A stretch of DNA of 42,967 bases from NCBI GenBank assembly GCA_023269545.1, contig JAHFTB010000021.1, positions 1-42,967 of the forward strand, given 5' to 3'. The notes beneath the pieces are model-generated. The model was not told where the DNA came from, searched no databases, and worked only from the letters and a program-made list of their open reading frames with translations. This document shows, one piece after another, positions 8,743 through 17,033 of this stretch. Positions within the stretch are counted from its first letter, which is position 1. Each line of letters starts with the position of its first letter. The DNA comes from Verrucomicrobiota bacterium. GTDB lineage: Bacteria > Verrucomicrobiota > Verrucomicrobiia > Chthoniobacterales > Xiphinematobacteraceae. The translations under genes and the position numbers were made by a program.

Positions 8743-9325
8743 GAACGATATATGTGATGATTTCCATCAATACTTGAATAGGAGCTTGTGTAGCATCGAT
8801 GTTGACTATGAGTTCCGGAGGATAAAAATTTAAAAGAGGTTTGCACTGCTGTTCATAGGTTTCCAAACGGCGCCAAATGAGTTGTTCACTGGCATCGTCT
8901 AATCGGTTATCCTTGATCGCTCGCTTTTTCAAGCGAGCCACTAGTTTTTCCCGGATGGGACAAGACAAGTGAAATACCCTGCGGACGTCGATGAATTGTT
9001 GCATGAGCTCAGCCTGTCTGGGATTACGAGGAACGCCATCCAAGATCAGAAAGTCAATATCGGGTTTGAATTCATGTGCCTCAACGCTCTGTTGAATGCG
9101 CAAGCGCCAAAATTCAACGGTTAATTCATCCGGAACCAGTTCTCCTTTGCTGGAATACTTTACAAACTGCTGTCCCAGAGCGGTTCTTGTATCAATAGAA
9201 CGGAAAACATCCCCACAGGCAAAAAAGAAAAATCGAGGGATTTTTCCGAGAATTTTCCCTTGGGTTCCTTTACCACTGCCGGGGGCGCCGAAAATGAGAA
9301 ATGCACGATAGCGAGCTGACACCAT
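8714..9325 (-). CDS. Adenylate kinase family nucleoside monophosphate kinase, divergent
   Basis: The 203-residue protein has the P-loop FGAPGSGKGTQGK near the N-terminus, FFFACGDVFRSI where typical adenylate kinases have STGDLLR, and LDGVPRNPRQAE in place of the usual GFPRT. The LID region is short and zinc-free (RAIKDNRLDDASEQLIWRRL), which keeps the Arg and Asp pair. It probably interconverts AMP/ADP/ATP, but the changed NMP-binding residues leave UMP/CMP or another monophosphate possible. The gene opens a minus-strand run with fmt, pyrH and frr. If it is the only such enzyme in the genome, it must be the essential adenylate kinase. Confidence 0.85.
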   Translation of the reverse strand: MVSARYRAFLIFGAPGSGKGTQGKILGKIPRFFFFACGDVFRSIDTRTALGQQFVKYSSKGELVPDELTVEFWRLRIQQSVEAHEFKPDIDFLILDGVPRNPRQAELMQQFIDVRRVFHLSCPIREKLVARLKKRAIKDNRLDDASEQLIWRRLETYEQQCKPLLNFYPPELIVNIDATQAPIQVLMEIITYIVREKDAVISL

Positions 9326-9420
9326 ATCAATATTTTTGTTGGTACCTGCTTATAGATTTTTCCTCTGCGAATGCAATATTCCAAAGCAGGTGAATGAATG
9401 AACCGATGGTATGAAATCAT

Positions 9421-10965
9421 ATGGCACTGAATAAAGAAGAAGCCGTGCGCGTTGGTGCGAAGAATGATGGCATGGAGTATATGGACCTCTCTTCTCTTGA
9501 GATTCCCCCGGAAATTTTCGGCCTTCTTCCCGCAAAATTTGCATGCCACTATCGAGCTTTGCCCCTCCAAATACGTGAGGGGCAGTTCATCGTCGCTATT
9601 TCAGATCCCAACAATCTCCCCTTCATCGACTCAGTAAGAGCACTTCTTGAAAAGGATGTGGAATTCGTCTGTGTGGATCCTGAGCAACTCGATAAGAAGC
9701 TCCTTCAATATTATGGGAACCAGCGGATTCCTCCCCCCGCCCAAAATCAGGAGATCAAGAAATGCGCTTCGGAGGAAGCGAAGGAAGAAGCTCCTTTAGT
9801 CAAAATACTCACCGGCTTACTTTTGGAAGCCTACGAGCGCCGTGCAAGTGATGTCCATCTCGAACCCATGACGGATCGTTTTCGAGTTCGATTTCGAATT
9901 GACGGAATGCTTCAGGAAATACGGAATCTGCCCTCCACACTTCAGACGGCAGTGATCAGTCGTCTCAAAATTATGAGCGGCTCCATGAGTATTACGGAAA
10001 AGCGTCTTCCACAAGATGGGCGCATTAAATTTCAGGTGCAAAACGACGGAAAATCTATCGATCTCCGTGTATCTACCATCCCCACCATACATGGAGAAAG
10101 CGCCGTCATCCGCCTTTTAGACAAATCTTCATTGGCACTCGGCCTTTCTGAACTCGGTTTTCTGAGCAACGACCAAGCTCAGTTTGAAAATCTGATCCAT
10201 TCCCCAAACGGTATGATTCTGATCACGGGGCCTACAGGGTCCGGTAAGACTACTACATTGTATGCTTGTCTGAATTCTATCAACGGGCCGGATCGCAAAC
10301 TTATTACTGTTGAGGATCCGATCGAATATCAAATTCCCGGAATCAATCAGGTCCAGGTCAATTTGGAAATTGGCATGACTTTTCCAGCAGCTTTACGCTC
10401 AATTTTGCGACAGGCTCCCAATATTTTGATGATAGGAGAAATTCGCGATTATGAAACGGCTCATATCGCGATTCATGCAAGTCTCACGGGCCATCTCATT
10501 TTTTCCACCTTACATACGAATGATGCCACCAGTGCTATTGCACGTTTGATGGATATTGGGATCCCTCCCTTCCTCATTTCCGCTTCGGTGAAGGCAGTCA
10601 TCGCACAGCGTTTGATACGGCGCCTCTGCCCTGACTGTAAGAAACCTTCGAAGCTCTCCGAATATGAATGTCGCCTGTTAAATATCGAGCCTGATCCCCG
10701 CGCCCCTCTTAATCAGTCCATGATGGCTGTGGGCTGTAATGCTTGTCATGGAAAGGGATACAAAGGTCGTATGGGAATTTTCGAAATCTTTATATTGAAT
10801 GATGAGGCACGTCATCTGATCAATCAATCCTCGTCTTCGTTTCAACTGCGTCTCCATGCGCGCCGATTAGGCATGCAGGTCTTGGCTGAAGATGGTGTCC
10901 TTAAGATTTTAGCTGGGCTGACAACGGCTCAAGAGGTAATCGCAACCACCATGAGGGAAAATTAG
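9421..10965 (+). CDS. GspE/PilB-family assembly ATPase (first of two)
   Basis: The 514-residue cytoplasmic ATPase drives type II secretion pseudopilus or type IV pilus extension. An N-terminal MshEN-like domain (LPAKFACHYRALPLQIREGQ, VAISDPNN) is followed by SDVHLEPM. Then come Walker A GPTGSGKTTTLYACL (about residue 270), the Asp box VEDPIEYQ, Walker B ILMIGEIRDYETAHIA and the His box GHLIFSTLHTNDA. A zinc-binding Cys tetrad is present (CPDCKK near 403, CNACHGKGY near 439). All catalytic elements are intact. A second homologue follows after a terminator-like hairpin. No pilin, platform or secretin gene is nearby, so its machine cannot be assigned. The ATG at 9421 lacks a ribosome-binding site. 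Confidence 0.92.
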   Translation: MALNKEEAVRVGAKNDGMEYMDLSSLEIPPEIFGLLPAKFACHYRALPLQIREGQFIVAISDPNNLPFIDSVRALLEKDVEFVCVDPEQLDKKLLQYYGNQRIPPPAQNQEIKKCASEEAKEEAPLVKILTGLLLEAYERRASDVHLEPMTDRFRVRFRIDGMLQEIRNLPSTLQTAVISRLKIMSGSMSITEKRLPQDGRIKFQVQNDGKSIDLRVSTIPTIHGESAVIRLLDKSSLALGLSELGFLSNDQAQFENLIHSPNGMILITGPTGSGKTTTLYACLNSINGPDRKLITVEDPIEYQIPGINQVQVNLEIGMTFPAALRSILRQAPNILMIGEIRDYETAHIAIHASLTGHLIFSTLHTNDATSAIARLMDIGIPPFLISASVKAVIAQRLIRRLCPDCKKPSKLSEYECRLLNIEPDPRAPLNQSMMAVGCNACHGKGYKGRMGIFEIFILNDEARHLINQSSSSFQLRLHARRLGMQVLAEDGVLKILAGLTTAQEVIATTMREN

Positions 10966-10968
10966 TTC

Positions 10969-10990
10969 TGCCCAGGAACCGGGCTTTCTT
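10969..10990 (+). terminator. Hairpin after the first GspE-like gene
   Basis: GCCCAGGAACCGGGC can fold as GCCC/GGGC with a seven-base loop and is followed by TTTCTT. It starts a few bases after the stop codon. It could be an intrinsic terminator or an attenuator before the second ATPase gene. The same GCCCAGGAAC string recurs in other intergenic spaces. Confidence 0.4.
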
Positions 10991-11030
10991 GAAAAAAAAT
11001 TCACAACTTTTTTAAACAGTGGACTCTATT

Positions 11031-12659
11031 ATGGATCCCAAACAAATCACTGACTTACTCGTTCAAGGCGGAAGTCTTTCTGCTCAAGTGGCGCAAAATT
11101 TAGTTGCGGATGCCCGGTTAAATTCCCGACGAATCGACTCTCTTATTATTGAACAACAACTTCTCACTCAAGAAGGATTTTACCACGCTCTTTCTGAGGG
11201 ACTAGGTATTGATTATTATGATATTCTCAACTTTCAGCCGACCGTGGAAACGCTGCAACTCATCCCCCTCAGATTGGTTCGACAGCATGGCATTCTGCCT
11301 CTCTTTACTACTGGGGGTACGGTTTTCATAGCTCTGATCGATCCGTTCAATTCCGAGGCATGGGACAGTCTTCGGTTTGTTTTGGGCAGCAATTTTCAAC
11401 AAGTTCTCGCTGATGTGGACCGCGTCCGTTCTTTGATTCATTCTTGCTATAGTACGGAGACAGAGGTGTCCGCTGACAAGATTTCCCCTCCGAAAAAAAC
11501 AAAATATTTTGATTCTACAACGACTCCGACCACCGAACCGATCACCCAATTTGTCGACCTCATTTTAGAGAAAGCCATTCAAAGTCGGGCGAGCGACATT
11601 CATCTCGAACCTTTCGAAGCGGAATTTAAAATTCGTTATCGAGTGGATGGCATGCTCTACGAAATGATTTCCCCTCCATTTCATTTAGCATCAGCCATTA
11701 TTTCGTATATCAAGGTATTAGCACATTTAAATATCGCCGAGCATCGACTTCCCCAAGACGGACGCATTCAATATCTCATTAGCGGACGTCCTGTGGATTT
11801 ACGTGTTTCCATTCTGCCCACCGCTTTTGGAGAAAGTACGGTTCTCCGTGTGTTAGATCGGAGTATGGTTCAGCTGGACCTGGAAATGCTCGGAATGCCG
11901 GATGAAATTTTCCGCTCTGTTATGGAAACTATTCAAAAGCCTAATGGTATTTTTATTATTACGGGCCCTACCGGATCCGGCAAGACTACCACCCTCTATT
12001 CTTGTCTGCGCAAAGTGAATACGGTAAACTCCAAATTGTTGACGGTGGAGGACCCGGTGGAGTATGAAATTGATGGCGTTCTCCAGGTGCCTGTCAATGA
12101 GAATATCGATCTGAGTTTTTCCAAGGTCCTCCGTGCTTTTCTTCGGCAGGACCCTGATTGCATCATGGTGGGAGAAATTCGGGATATGGAAACGGCTCAA
12201 ATTGCCATTCAAGCTTCCCTCACCGGCCATCTCGTATTCACGACACTCCATACCAATGATACTATTGGTGCCATCACGCGACTAGAAAATTTGGGAATAG
12301 AACCTTTCTTAATTTCCGCCTCTCTCGAGGGCATTCTTGCCCAACGGTTAATTCGGCAACTTTGTCCACACTGTCGTGTGGAGTATCAGCCCGCCGAGAC
12401 CACTCCGGCAGAGTATCGCAAGTCTTATTATGGGGCAGGTTGCGAAATTTGTAACCATACCGGTTATGTGGGACGCAAAGGAGTTTATGAATTTCTCACT
12501 ATCACTCACCCCATTCGCGAGCTTATTAATCATCGTTCTTCGGAAATTCTTTTTCGAAAAAAAGCTCAGGAACTAGGCATGGTGACCTTAAGAGAACAAG
12601 GCCTGCGTTCTGTCTTCGCAGGAAATTCCAGCCTGGAAGAAATTATGAAATATACTTAG
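11031..12659 (+). CDS. GspE/PilB-family assembly ATPase (second of two)
   Basis: Starting at the ATG at 11031 the protein has 542 residues; a GTG at 11019 is also in frame and neither has a clear ribosome-binding site. The order of parts is as in PilB: an N-terminal region with LLTQEGFYHALSEGLGI, SDIHLEPF, Walker A GPTGSGKTTTLYSCL (about residue 312 from this start), VEDPVEYEID, Walker B CIMVGEIRDMETAQIA, His box GHLVFTTLHTNDT and a Cys tetrad CPHC/CEICNHTGY. It is a diverged paralogue of the preceding gene, not a recent copy. Its TAG stop shares three bases with the TAA stop of the convergent gene at 12656. One of the pair may serve pili and the other secretion; sequence alone does not decide. 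Confidence 0.92.
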   Translation: MDPKQITDLLVQGGSLSAQVAQNLVADARLNSRRIDSLIIEQQLLTQEGFYHALSEGLGIDYYDILNFQPTVETLQLIPLRLVRQHGILPLFTTGGTVFIALIDPFNSEAWDSLRFVLGSNFQQVLADVDRVRSLIHSCYSTETEVSADKISPPKKTKYFDSTTTPTTEPITQFVDLILEKAIQSRASDIHLEPFEAEFKIRYRVDGMLYEMISPPFHLASAIISYIKVLAHLNIAEHRLPQDGRIQYLISGRPVDLRVSILPTAFGESTVLRVLDRSMVQLDLEMLGMPDEIFRSVMETIQKPNGIFIITGPTGSGKTTTLYSCLRKVNTVNSKLLTVEDPVEYEIDGVLQVPVNENIDLSFSKVLRAFLRQDPDCIMVGEIRDMETAQIAIQASLTGHLVFTTLHTNDTIGAITRLENLGIEPFLISASLEGILAQRLIRQLCPHCRVEYQPAETTPAEYRKSYYGAGCEICNHTGYVGRKGVYEFLTITHPIRELINHRSSEILFRKKAQELGMVTLREQGLRSVFAGNSSLEEIMKYT

Positions 12660-14302
12660 GGTTTCTTTAAACTCCATGAGTTGCATATTTTGAGCAATGG
12701 AAGAAGAGCGGGTATTAACGAGAAAAGAAATACTAGTGCAAAACATTCGCTCAGAGCGCTGAAGAGTGTTTGCCCAAAGGTATAGCGCCTCTGTCCCATC
12801 ACATGGACCAGGGCAATCGTTAGCGACATTCCAAAATTATAAGAAAACAAATAAAGCGCCCAAAATCCCGTATATTTCAGTGTATTCCTTGTTTCCTTTA
12901 ACCATCCCAATTGCAAAGCAACTGTTGCAATCAGCGTAAGCAATAAAGAGACAGAATAAAGTGCATTCATAATACGTCCCATAAATAATACCAATTTCGG
13001 CATTTTTATTACCCAATTCCTTCCTTGAAGTGAAAGTACCTGATACTTGTAATTCTGAAAAGGAGTCCATGAATAAGAAGGTTCATTTTGTAAAACCTCT
13101 TTGCTTCGTTGTAATTCATTGGAGGCATCCAATGACTTCTCCGGATCGTACACCCTATATCGTGGGGGCGAATAAAAGAACCATAACTGATCAAGTATCT
13201 TTTTGAACATGCGAAAAGGATATTGTTCCCATGCACGAAAATAGTAACTATAGCAAAAATCTTTCACTTGTTTTCCATCCCACTGCAGGTCGCGTTTTAA
13301 ATTACCCATGGGACCATAGTATCGAACATCGTCCGGATCAAATCGGGTATAACCCGCATAATGGTTTGAGGGGTGGCCGATCACCATATTCATGTATTGC
13401 AACATGTTTTCTGCAATCGGGCGCTTCGGATCATCGGCAGGAAGAGTATGCGCATCCTTCTGAAGCAGATCGTAAACCATTTCCGCGGACGAACAAAAAA
13501 GTGTTTCAGCTAGATAGTAGTCATTGCCACTAAATTTATGCAAGGAATGCACCTGTCGATCCGGACATACTAATAGGACGAATACCAAAGCAACGCTGCA
13601 GACCAAGCTTCCGCCTTTTATCATCCGGTTCCCCGGAATCATCACAAGGGCTACGAACAATGGTAAAAGGGCGCATAATACCCCAATCCCATAATAAGGA
13701 CGTAAGTAATAAGCTACTGAGGATAAAAATATCAGGAGAACTCCAAGAACCCCCTCTCGCATGCCAAAGCGCTGTTTTAAAAAAGTTCTTCGCGAAAACT
13801 CTGTCGCCACCCAAAGACTCAGCGCAATAGCAAGTTCTAAAAATGCTTCGGGGCGAATCTTATGCTCGTCCAAGACGGAAATTTGCGCAAATAGATAAAG
13901 AGCCGTAAGAATCAGTCCTCCTGCCCGATGTAGAACATCCACGGTCATCCCCAGGGGGAGAAAAATGCGCATGCGATGCCAGGTCAATAAAATCAAGATC
14001 GCCGCTAATATCCCCACACTATGTTGTACAATGATGATGATTGAAAAATTCGGACACCCCCAGAGCATTTGTTTCAATAGCCAAGGGTAAAAAAATTCAC
14101 GGTATGTAGGAATCTCCGTCCCTTGAACGAAAGGTGTAATCGCAGGCTGCAGGTAGTCCCAAGAATCCCAGTCCAGGAATGGCACCGGAGGCAGCTGAAC
14201 CCTCAGATGAATTGCCACAGTGAAAATTACTGCTAGCAACGCATAATAGACTATCTCCCAACCTAAAAGAGGGATGCGTATTGGAGAAGGAGAACGTGTC
14301 AT
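12656..14302 (-). CDS. Multi-pass membrane protein, probable GT-C-type glycosyltransferase
   Basis: The 548-residue protein has about 10-12 hydrophobic segments. After the first membrane helix (about 16-35) comes a loop with PFLDWDSWDYL (Asp44, Asp46, Asp49). Acidic residues in the first external loop are typical of GT-C transferases, which use lipid-linked sugar donors. A large polar loop between the later helices (about residues 255-400) holds FSGNDYYLAETLF and many aromatic residues. I recognise no specific family, so a role in cell-envelope glycosylation is an inference. It is the last gene of a minus-strand group from 16802, and its stop overlaps the convergent ATPase gene. Confidence 0.55.
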   Translation of the reverse strand: MTRSPSPIRIPLLGWEIVYYALLAVIFTVAIHLRVQLPPVPFLDWDSWDYLQPAITPFVQGTEIPTYREFFYPWLLKQMLWGCPNFSIIIIVQHSVGILAAILILLTWHRMRIFLPLGMTVDVLHRAGGLILTALYLFAQISVLDEHKIRPEAFLELAIALSLWVATEFSRRTFLKQRFGMREGVLGVLLIFLSSVAYYLRPYYGIGVLCALLPLFVALVMIPGNRMIKGGSLVCSVALVFVLLVCPDRQVHSLHKFSGNDYYLAETLFCSSAEMVYDLLQKDAHTLPADDPKRPIAENMLQYMNMVIGHPSNHYAGYTRFDPDDVRYYGPMGNLKRDLQWDGKQVKDFCYSYYFRAWEQYPFRMFKKILDQLWFFYSPPRYRVYDPEKSLDASNELQRSKEVLQNEPSYSWTPFQNYKYQVLSLQGRNWVIKMPKLVLFMGRIMNALYSVSLLLTLIATVALQLGWLKETRNTLKYTGFWALYLFSYNFGMSLTIALVHVMGQRRYTFGQTLFSALSECFALVFLFSLIPALLPLLKICNSWSLKKP

Positions 14303-14321
14303 AAAAAATAAGAAACCGACT

Positions 14322-14344
14322 ATTTTATCCTGGTTTCGCTATAT
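14322..14344. repeat. Short intergenic motif, family C copy 1
   Basis: ATTTTATCCTGGTTTCGCTA followed by TAT matches the segments at 17767-17794 and 23742-23767 with few differences. It lies in the 65-base gap between two minus-strand genes. It may be the remnant of a small element or a shared regulatory sequence. Confidence 0.4.
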
Positions 14345-14367
14345 ATTCACTATAAAAACTAATTTTT

Positions 14368-15723
14368 CTACCATCCGGTAGCCTCGACCGCATCCACCGC
14401 TCGCGATATCGCATCTGAACGCCAAGATGGGGCCCGTCGACGTTGATCGTTTTCCAAAAGAGACTGAAATGGATTCGAAGTATCTTGGAATAATACGGCT
14501 TCGAAGCAATTCATATAATCTTCAATATCCGCACTCCTCTGATTTAAGCTCCATTGTAACTTTTCAGTTGCTTTAATACGTACATCTAAGTTTTTATGCG
14601 GATATCGGAGGAACGTCTCGATTATTTTTCGATAATCATCGATCAGGGGACGATACATCGGATGCGCACGAAAGCTCAGAAGCAAGAGATCCTGCGCTTT
14701 ATTACGAAGAAGATATTTGTATTTTGACACGGCGGCAATCAGTGGTATCATTTCCGCCCCGGTCATTATTTTATCTTTCGGACTTTTTATTCCGTCAGGG
14801 GGAGAAATAGCAAGAATCGCATTTAATCGCTGTGCGGTTTCGCCCATTGGGAATGGTAGCGCCCTTTGCACCATCGTGGGGCGCGCCAAATTTAATAGCC
14901 AAATTTTTGCCAGTGTATTTGGGTTTCCTTGTAACTTCGGAAAATATGCTATGAGTGAGGTAACGGTTCCATCCCAAGCAGCAGGATTTGAGAGAAAAGC
15001 ACGAATGCCCGCAGCTCCGCGGGGAAGCTCGATGAGAGATTGTAAGAGAGCTCGCGCCTTGACCCGATAGATCATATGAGATGTGGCGTCCATTGTCCAA
15101 GGTTTTTCAATAAGAAAAGTCTTCAAATCAAGGTTTTGCGCTCCCACTAATGCGGCCGCATAGGATCTGGAAAAGTCTCCTTCTTCACTATCTAATACAT
15201 CCTGAACGGCCGCATCCACGACCCAGCCGGGTGGTTGATGATATTGACTGCCGGCAGTCGGGCGCAAGGTCGCATAAGCATTCCGCAAAGCGATTGCATG
15301 AAAAATGCTTCCATCGAATTCCGGATCACCCACCTCTCCCAAATCAAAAACATCTAACTGAACTCTTAAACTATGATCATCACCAAGATATAGATTTATT
15401 TTAAATGGTCTCCGGCCATAGGCTGAAGAAGAATTCTCCAGCAAGCGAATTATAATTGGTCCTTGGCTAAGGGCTGGGAGCCGCAAAAGACGATTCCATC
15501 GGGTCGCCAAACTATCCGCACGCCTTATAATATAGGAAACCAGCTCTCTCTGCGTTCCATAGACAATAAATTCGCGTGAAGCACTTTTCTGCGACGACGG
15601 AAAGCTTTCCCTTTTTATGAAAGGCAAGGGAGTAGCCTCAACAGAAAAACCTATCTCTAAGACGAAAATAAGAATTCCCAGAATTCGCCACACAAGATCA
15701 CCTGGGCCTCCAAGAGATATCAC
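14368..15723 (-). CDS. Secreted protein of unknown function, distantly peptidase-MA-like
   Basis: The 451-residue protein starts MISLGGPGDLVWRILGILIF and has a signal-peptide-like hydrophobic stretch ending near VEATPLPF (about residue 33). The middle carries IIIRLLENSS, HAIALRNAYATLRP and PPGWVVDAAVQDVL. That order recalls gluzincin peptidase-MA-like domains, in which a helix precedes a PxWxxEG segment, but no HExxH zinc motif is present. If related, it is catalytically dead (inference). The C-terminal half is alpha-helical and Arg/Leu-rich. It overlaps the upstream zinc-ribbon gene by 26 bases, so the two are probably translated together. Export to the periplasm is likely. Confidence 0.55.
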   Translation of the reverse strand: MISLGGPGDLVWRILGILIFVLEIGFSVEATPLPFIKRESFPSSQKSASREFIVYGTQRELVSYIIRRADSLATRWNRLLRLPALSQGPIIIRLLENSSSAYGRRPFKINLYLGDDHSLRVQLDVFDLGEVGDPEFDGSIFHAIALRNAYATLRPTAGSQYHQPPGWVVDAAVQDVLDSEEGDFSRSYAAALVGAQNLDLKTFLIEKPWTMDATSHMIYRVKARALLQSLIELPRGAAGIRAFLSNPAAWDGTVTSLIAYFPKLQGNPNTLAKIWLLNLARPTMVQRALPFPMGETAQRLNAILAISPPDGIKSPKDKIMTGAEMIPLIAAVSKYKYLLRNKAQDLLLLSFRAHPMYRPLIDDYRKIIETFLRYPHKNLDVRIKATEKLQWSLNQRSADIEDYMNCFEAVLFQDTSNPFQSLLENDQRRRAPSWRSDAISRAVDAVEATGW

Positions 15724-16462
15724 ATAGGCCGGGCTCCAGTTGCCAGCTAGTCGCCATATCTAACAATTGTTTTGTATCCGGCAGTTGGCTCAATGGAGGA
15801 AGAATCCATGCAGCCAATATTTCTGCTAAAAACGGCGGAAATAGTACTTTGCCTAAGGAACCACCCAGGACTTCCCAATAAAAACCATTGCCACGTAATA
15901 CCGGTCGAACCTTCCACGCCAAATCCAACCGCAAAAAATTGATGCGAGTTGTGAGAATACATTCCGCAATTCCTGAATTAAAGTTCACCCAAAGCCGTTG
16001 GAAAGCAGGATTCATAATTGAGGGAACATCAAATTGCTGCTCTGGCACTAATAGACGTAAAAGTTGATTTGCCTGAGATTGAGAGATTCGAATAGCACCC
16101 GAAGATTCCGCGGATGCGCGAATGTTTTTCAATAACAAGCGTGCCTGCACCTCGTCGGATATACCATGTCCATCTGATTCACTGGCGGGACGCAATGACT
16201 GAATAATGAACGCAGTCAGCCCTGAAAGCAGCACCATGGCAAAAACGTGGCCAATAAAGTTCGGCACACTGTGCTGAGAAAATCCTCTCCCACCCGTTTC
16301 CTTGTTTCCTTGAGGTTCCTCCTCTCCCAATTGCCCGATGAGGCGATCACCACACTGAACACAAAATTGATTTTCAGGACGATTAATCTGTCCGCAATGA
16401 GAACATTCAGTCGATGGTTGAGCCAGATCCCCTCCTTTTTTTCCTTGGAAGGGTTTTTGCAT
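15698..16462 (-). CDS. Zinc-ribbon membrane protein of unknown function
   Basis: The 254-residue protein has an N-terminal zinc ribbon, CSHCGQINRPENQFCVQCGD (about residues 20-39), facing the cytoplasm. One membrane segment follows (FAMVLLSGLTAFIIQSL, about 74-90). The remaining 160 residues would be periplasmic and contain QSQANQLLRLLVPEQQF, then beta-rich stretches (AECILTTRINFLRLDLAWKV). The C-terminal domain is not recognised. The gene starts one base from the FmdB-type stop codon and overlaps the next gene by 26 bases, so the three look like one operon. The zinc ribbon could bind nucleic acid or a partner protein; nothing decides. Confidence 0.6.
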   Translation of the reverse strand: MQKPFQGKKGGDLAQPSTECSHCGQINRPENQFCVQCGDRLIGQLGEEEPQGNKETGGRGFSQHSVPNFIGHVFAMVLLSGLTAFIIQSLRPASESDGHGISDEVQARLLLKNIRASAESSGAIRISQSQANQLLRLLVPEQQFDVPSIMNPAFQRLWVNFNSGIAECILTTRINFLRLDLAWKVRPVLRGNGFYWEVLGGSLGKVLFPPFLAEILAAWILPPLSQLPDTKQLLDMATSWQLEPGLCDISWRPR

Positions 16463-16463
16463 G

Positions 16464-16802
16464 TTATTTATCGGATGTTTTAGGTTGATCCGATGTTTTG
16501 GGTTGGTCTGGGGTTTTGGGTTTATCCGTGGTTTTTGATTCTTTCGGAACGGATGGAGCCGCCCCTTTTTCCTGCTTGGCGGCTTCTTTATAGCCCTGAC
16601 TGCGATAGTCTGTAATATAGAAACCGCTTCCTTTAAAAATCAGGCCTGCGCCTGTCCCAAGGAGACGTTTTACCTTCCCCTGACCCCAGGATTCCATCTG
16701 GCAATGAGAAGCAGGGCACTCCGTCAATGCGACATCCTTCATAGATTGAAAAATTTCAAAGGTCTTTTTACACTTCTGACATTCGTATTCGTACGTGGGC
16801 AT
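16464..16802 (-). CDS. FmdB/CxxC-type zinc-ribbon protein with repetitive tail
   Basis: The 112-residue protein begins MPTYEYECQKCKKTFEIFQS, the hallmark of the FmdB family, with a second metal-ligand pair expected around CPASHC (residues 34-39). GAGLIFKGSGFYITDYR is also typical. Family members are small putative regulators of uncertain function. The last 30 residues are hexapeptide repeats of the QPKTSD type, encoded by an 18-base tandem repeat, and are probably disordered. It heads the minus-strand group that continues to 12656. Confidence 0.85.
   Translation of the reverse strand: MPTYEYECQKCKKTFEIFQSMKDVALTECPASHCQMESWGQGKVKRLLGTGAGLIFKGSGFYITDYRSQGYKEAAKQEKGAAPSVPKESKTTDKPKTPDQPKTSDQPKTSDK
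16470..16541. repeat. 18-bp tandem repeat inside the FmdB-type gene
   Basis: About four imperfect 18-base units encode Pro-Lys-Thr-(Ser/Pro)-Asp-Gln/Lys hexapeptides at the C-terminus. Units keep the frame, so copy-number changes would only alter tail length. Confidence 0.75.
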
Positions 16803-16968
16803 GATTTACTTGAGCAAACGATTAAAATTGTAACACAGGAAAATCCCATTCCGCAACCTGCTTGGAGTATTTTCGAACAAAGGAGTGAGATATCGGCAGC
16901 CATCAAGAGTACCGTCGTGACCCGCTGGCACCCTCTATTCTCAAATTGCCTCACCGATCCCTTTGTAT

Positions 16969-16996
16969 TTGATCATCTTGATGGATTTAGTATAAT
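16969..16996 (+). promoter_or_regulatory. Sigma-70-like promoter of the L,D-transpeptidase gene
   Basis: TTGATC and a perfect TATAAT are separated by 16 bases. The predicted start of transcription is near 17003, about 30 bases before the chosen ATG at 17034. This supports the short gene model and not the long upstream frame. Confidence 0.6.
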
Positions 16997-17033
16997 AGCC
17001 CAGCGACTTCTACACTATCTATTCCATTATTCC

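Noticed and set aside
9421-12659. A full type IV pilus locus
   Set aside because: Only the two ATPases are present; both flanks are unrelated genes.
16704-17033. Long N-terminal extension of the L,D-transpeptidase frame
   Set aside because: It would overlap the divergent FmdB-type gene, place the lipobox in the middle of the protein, and start upstream of the TATAAT promoter.
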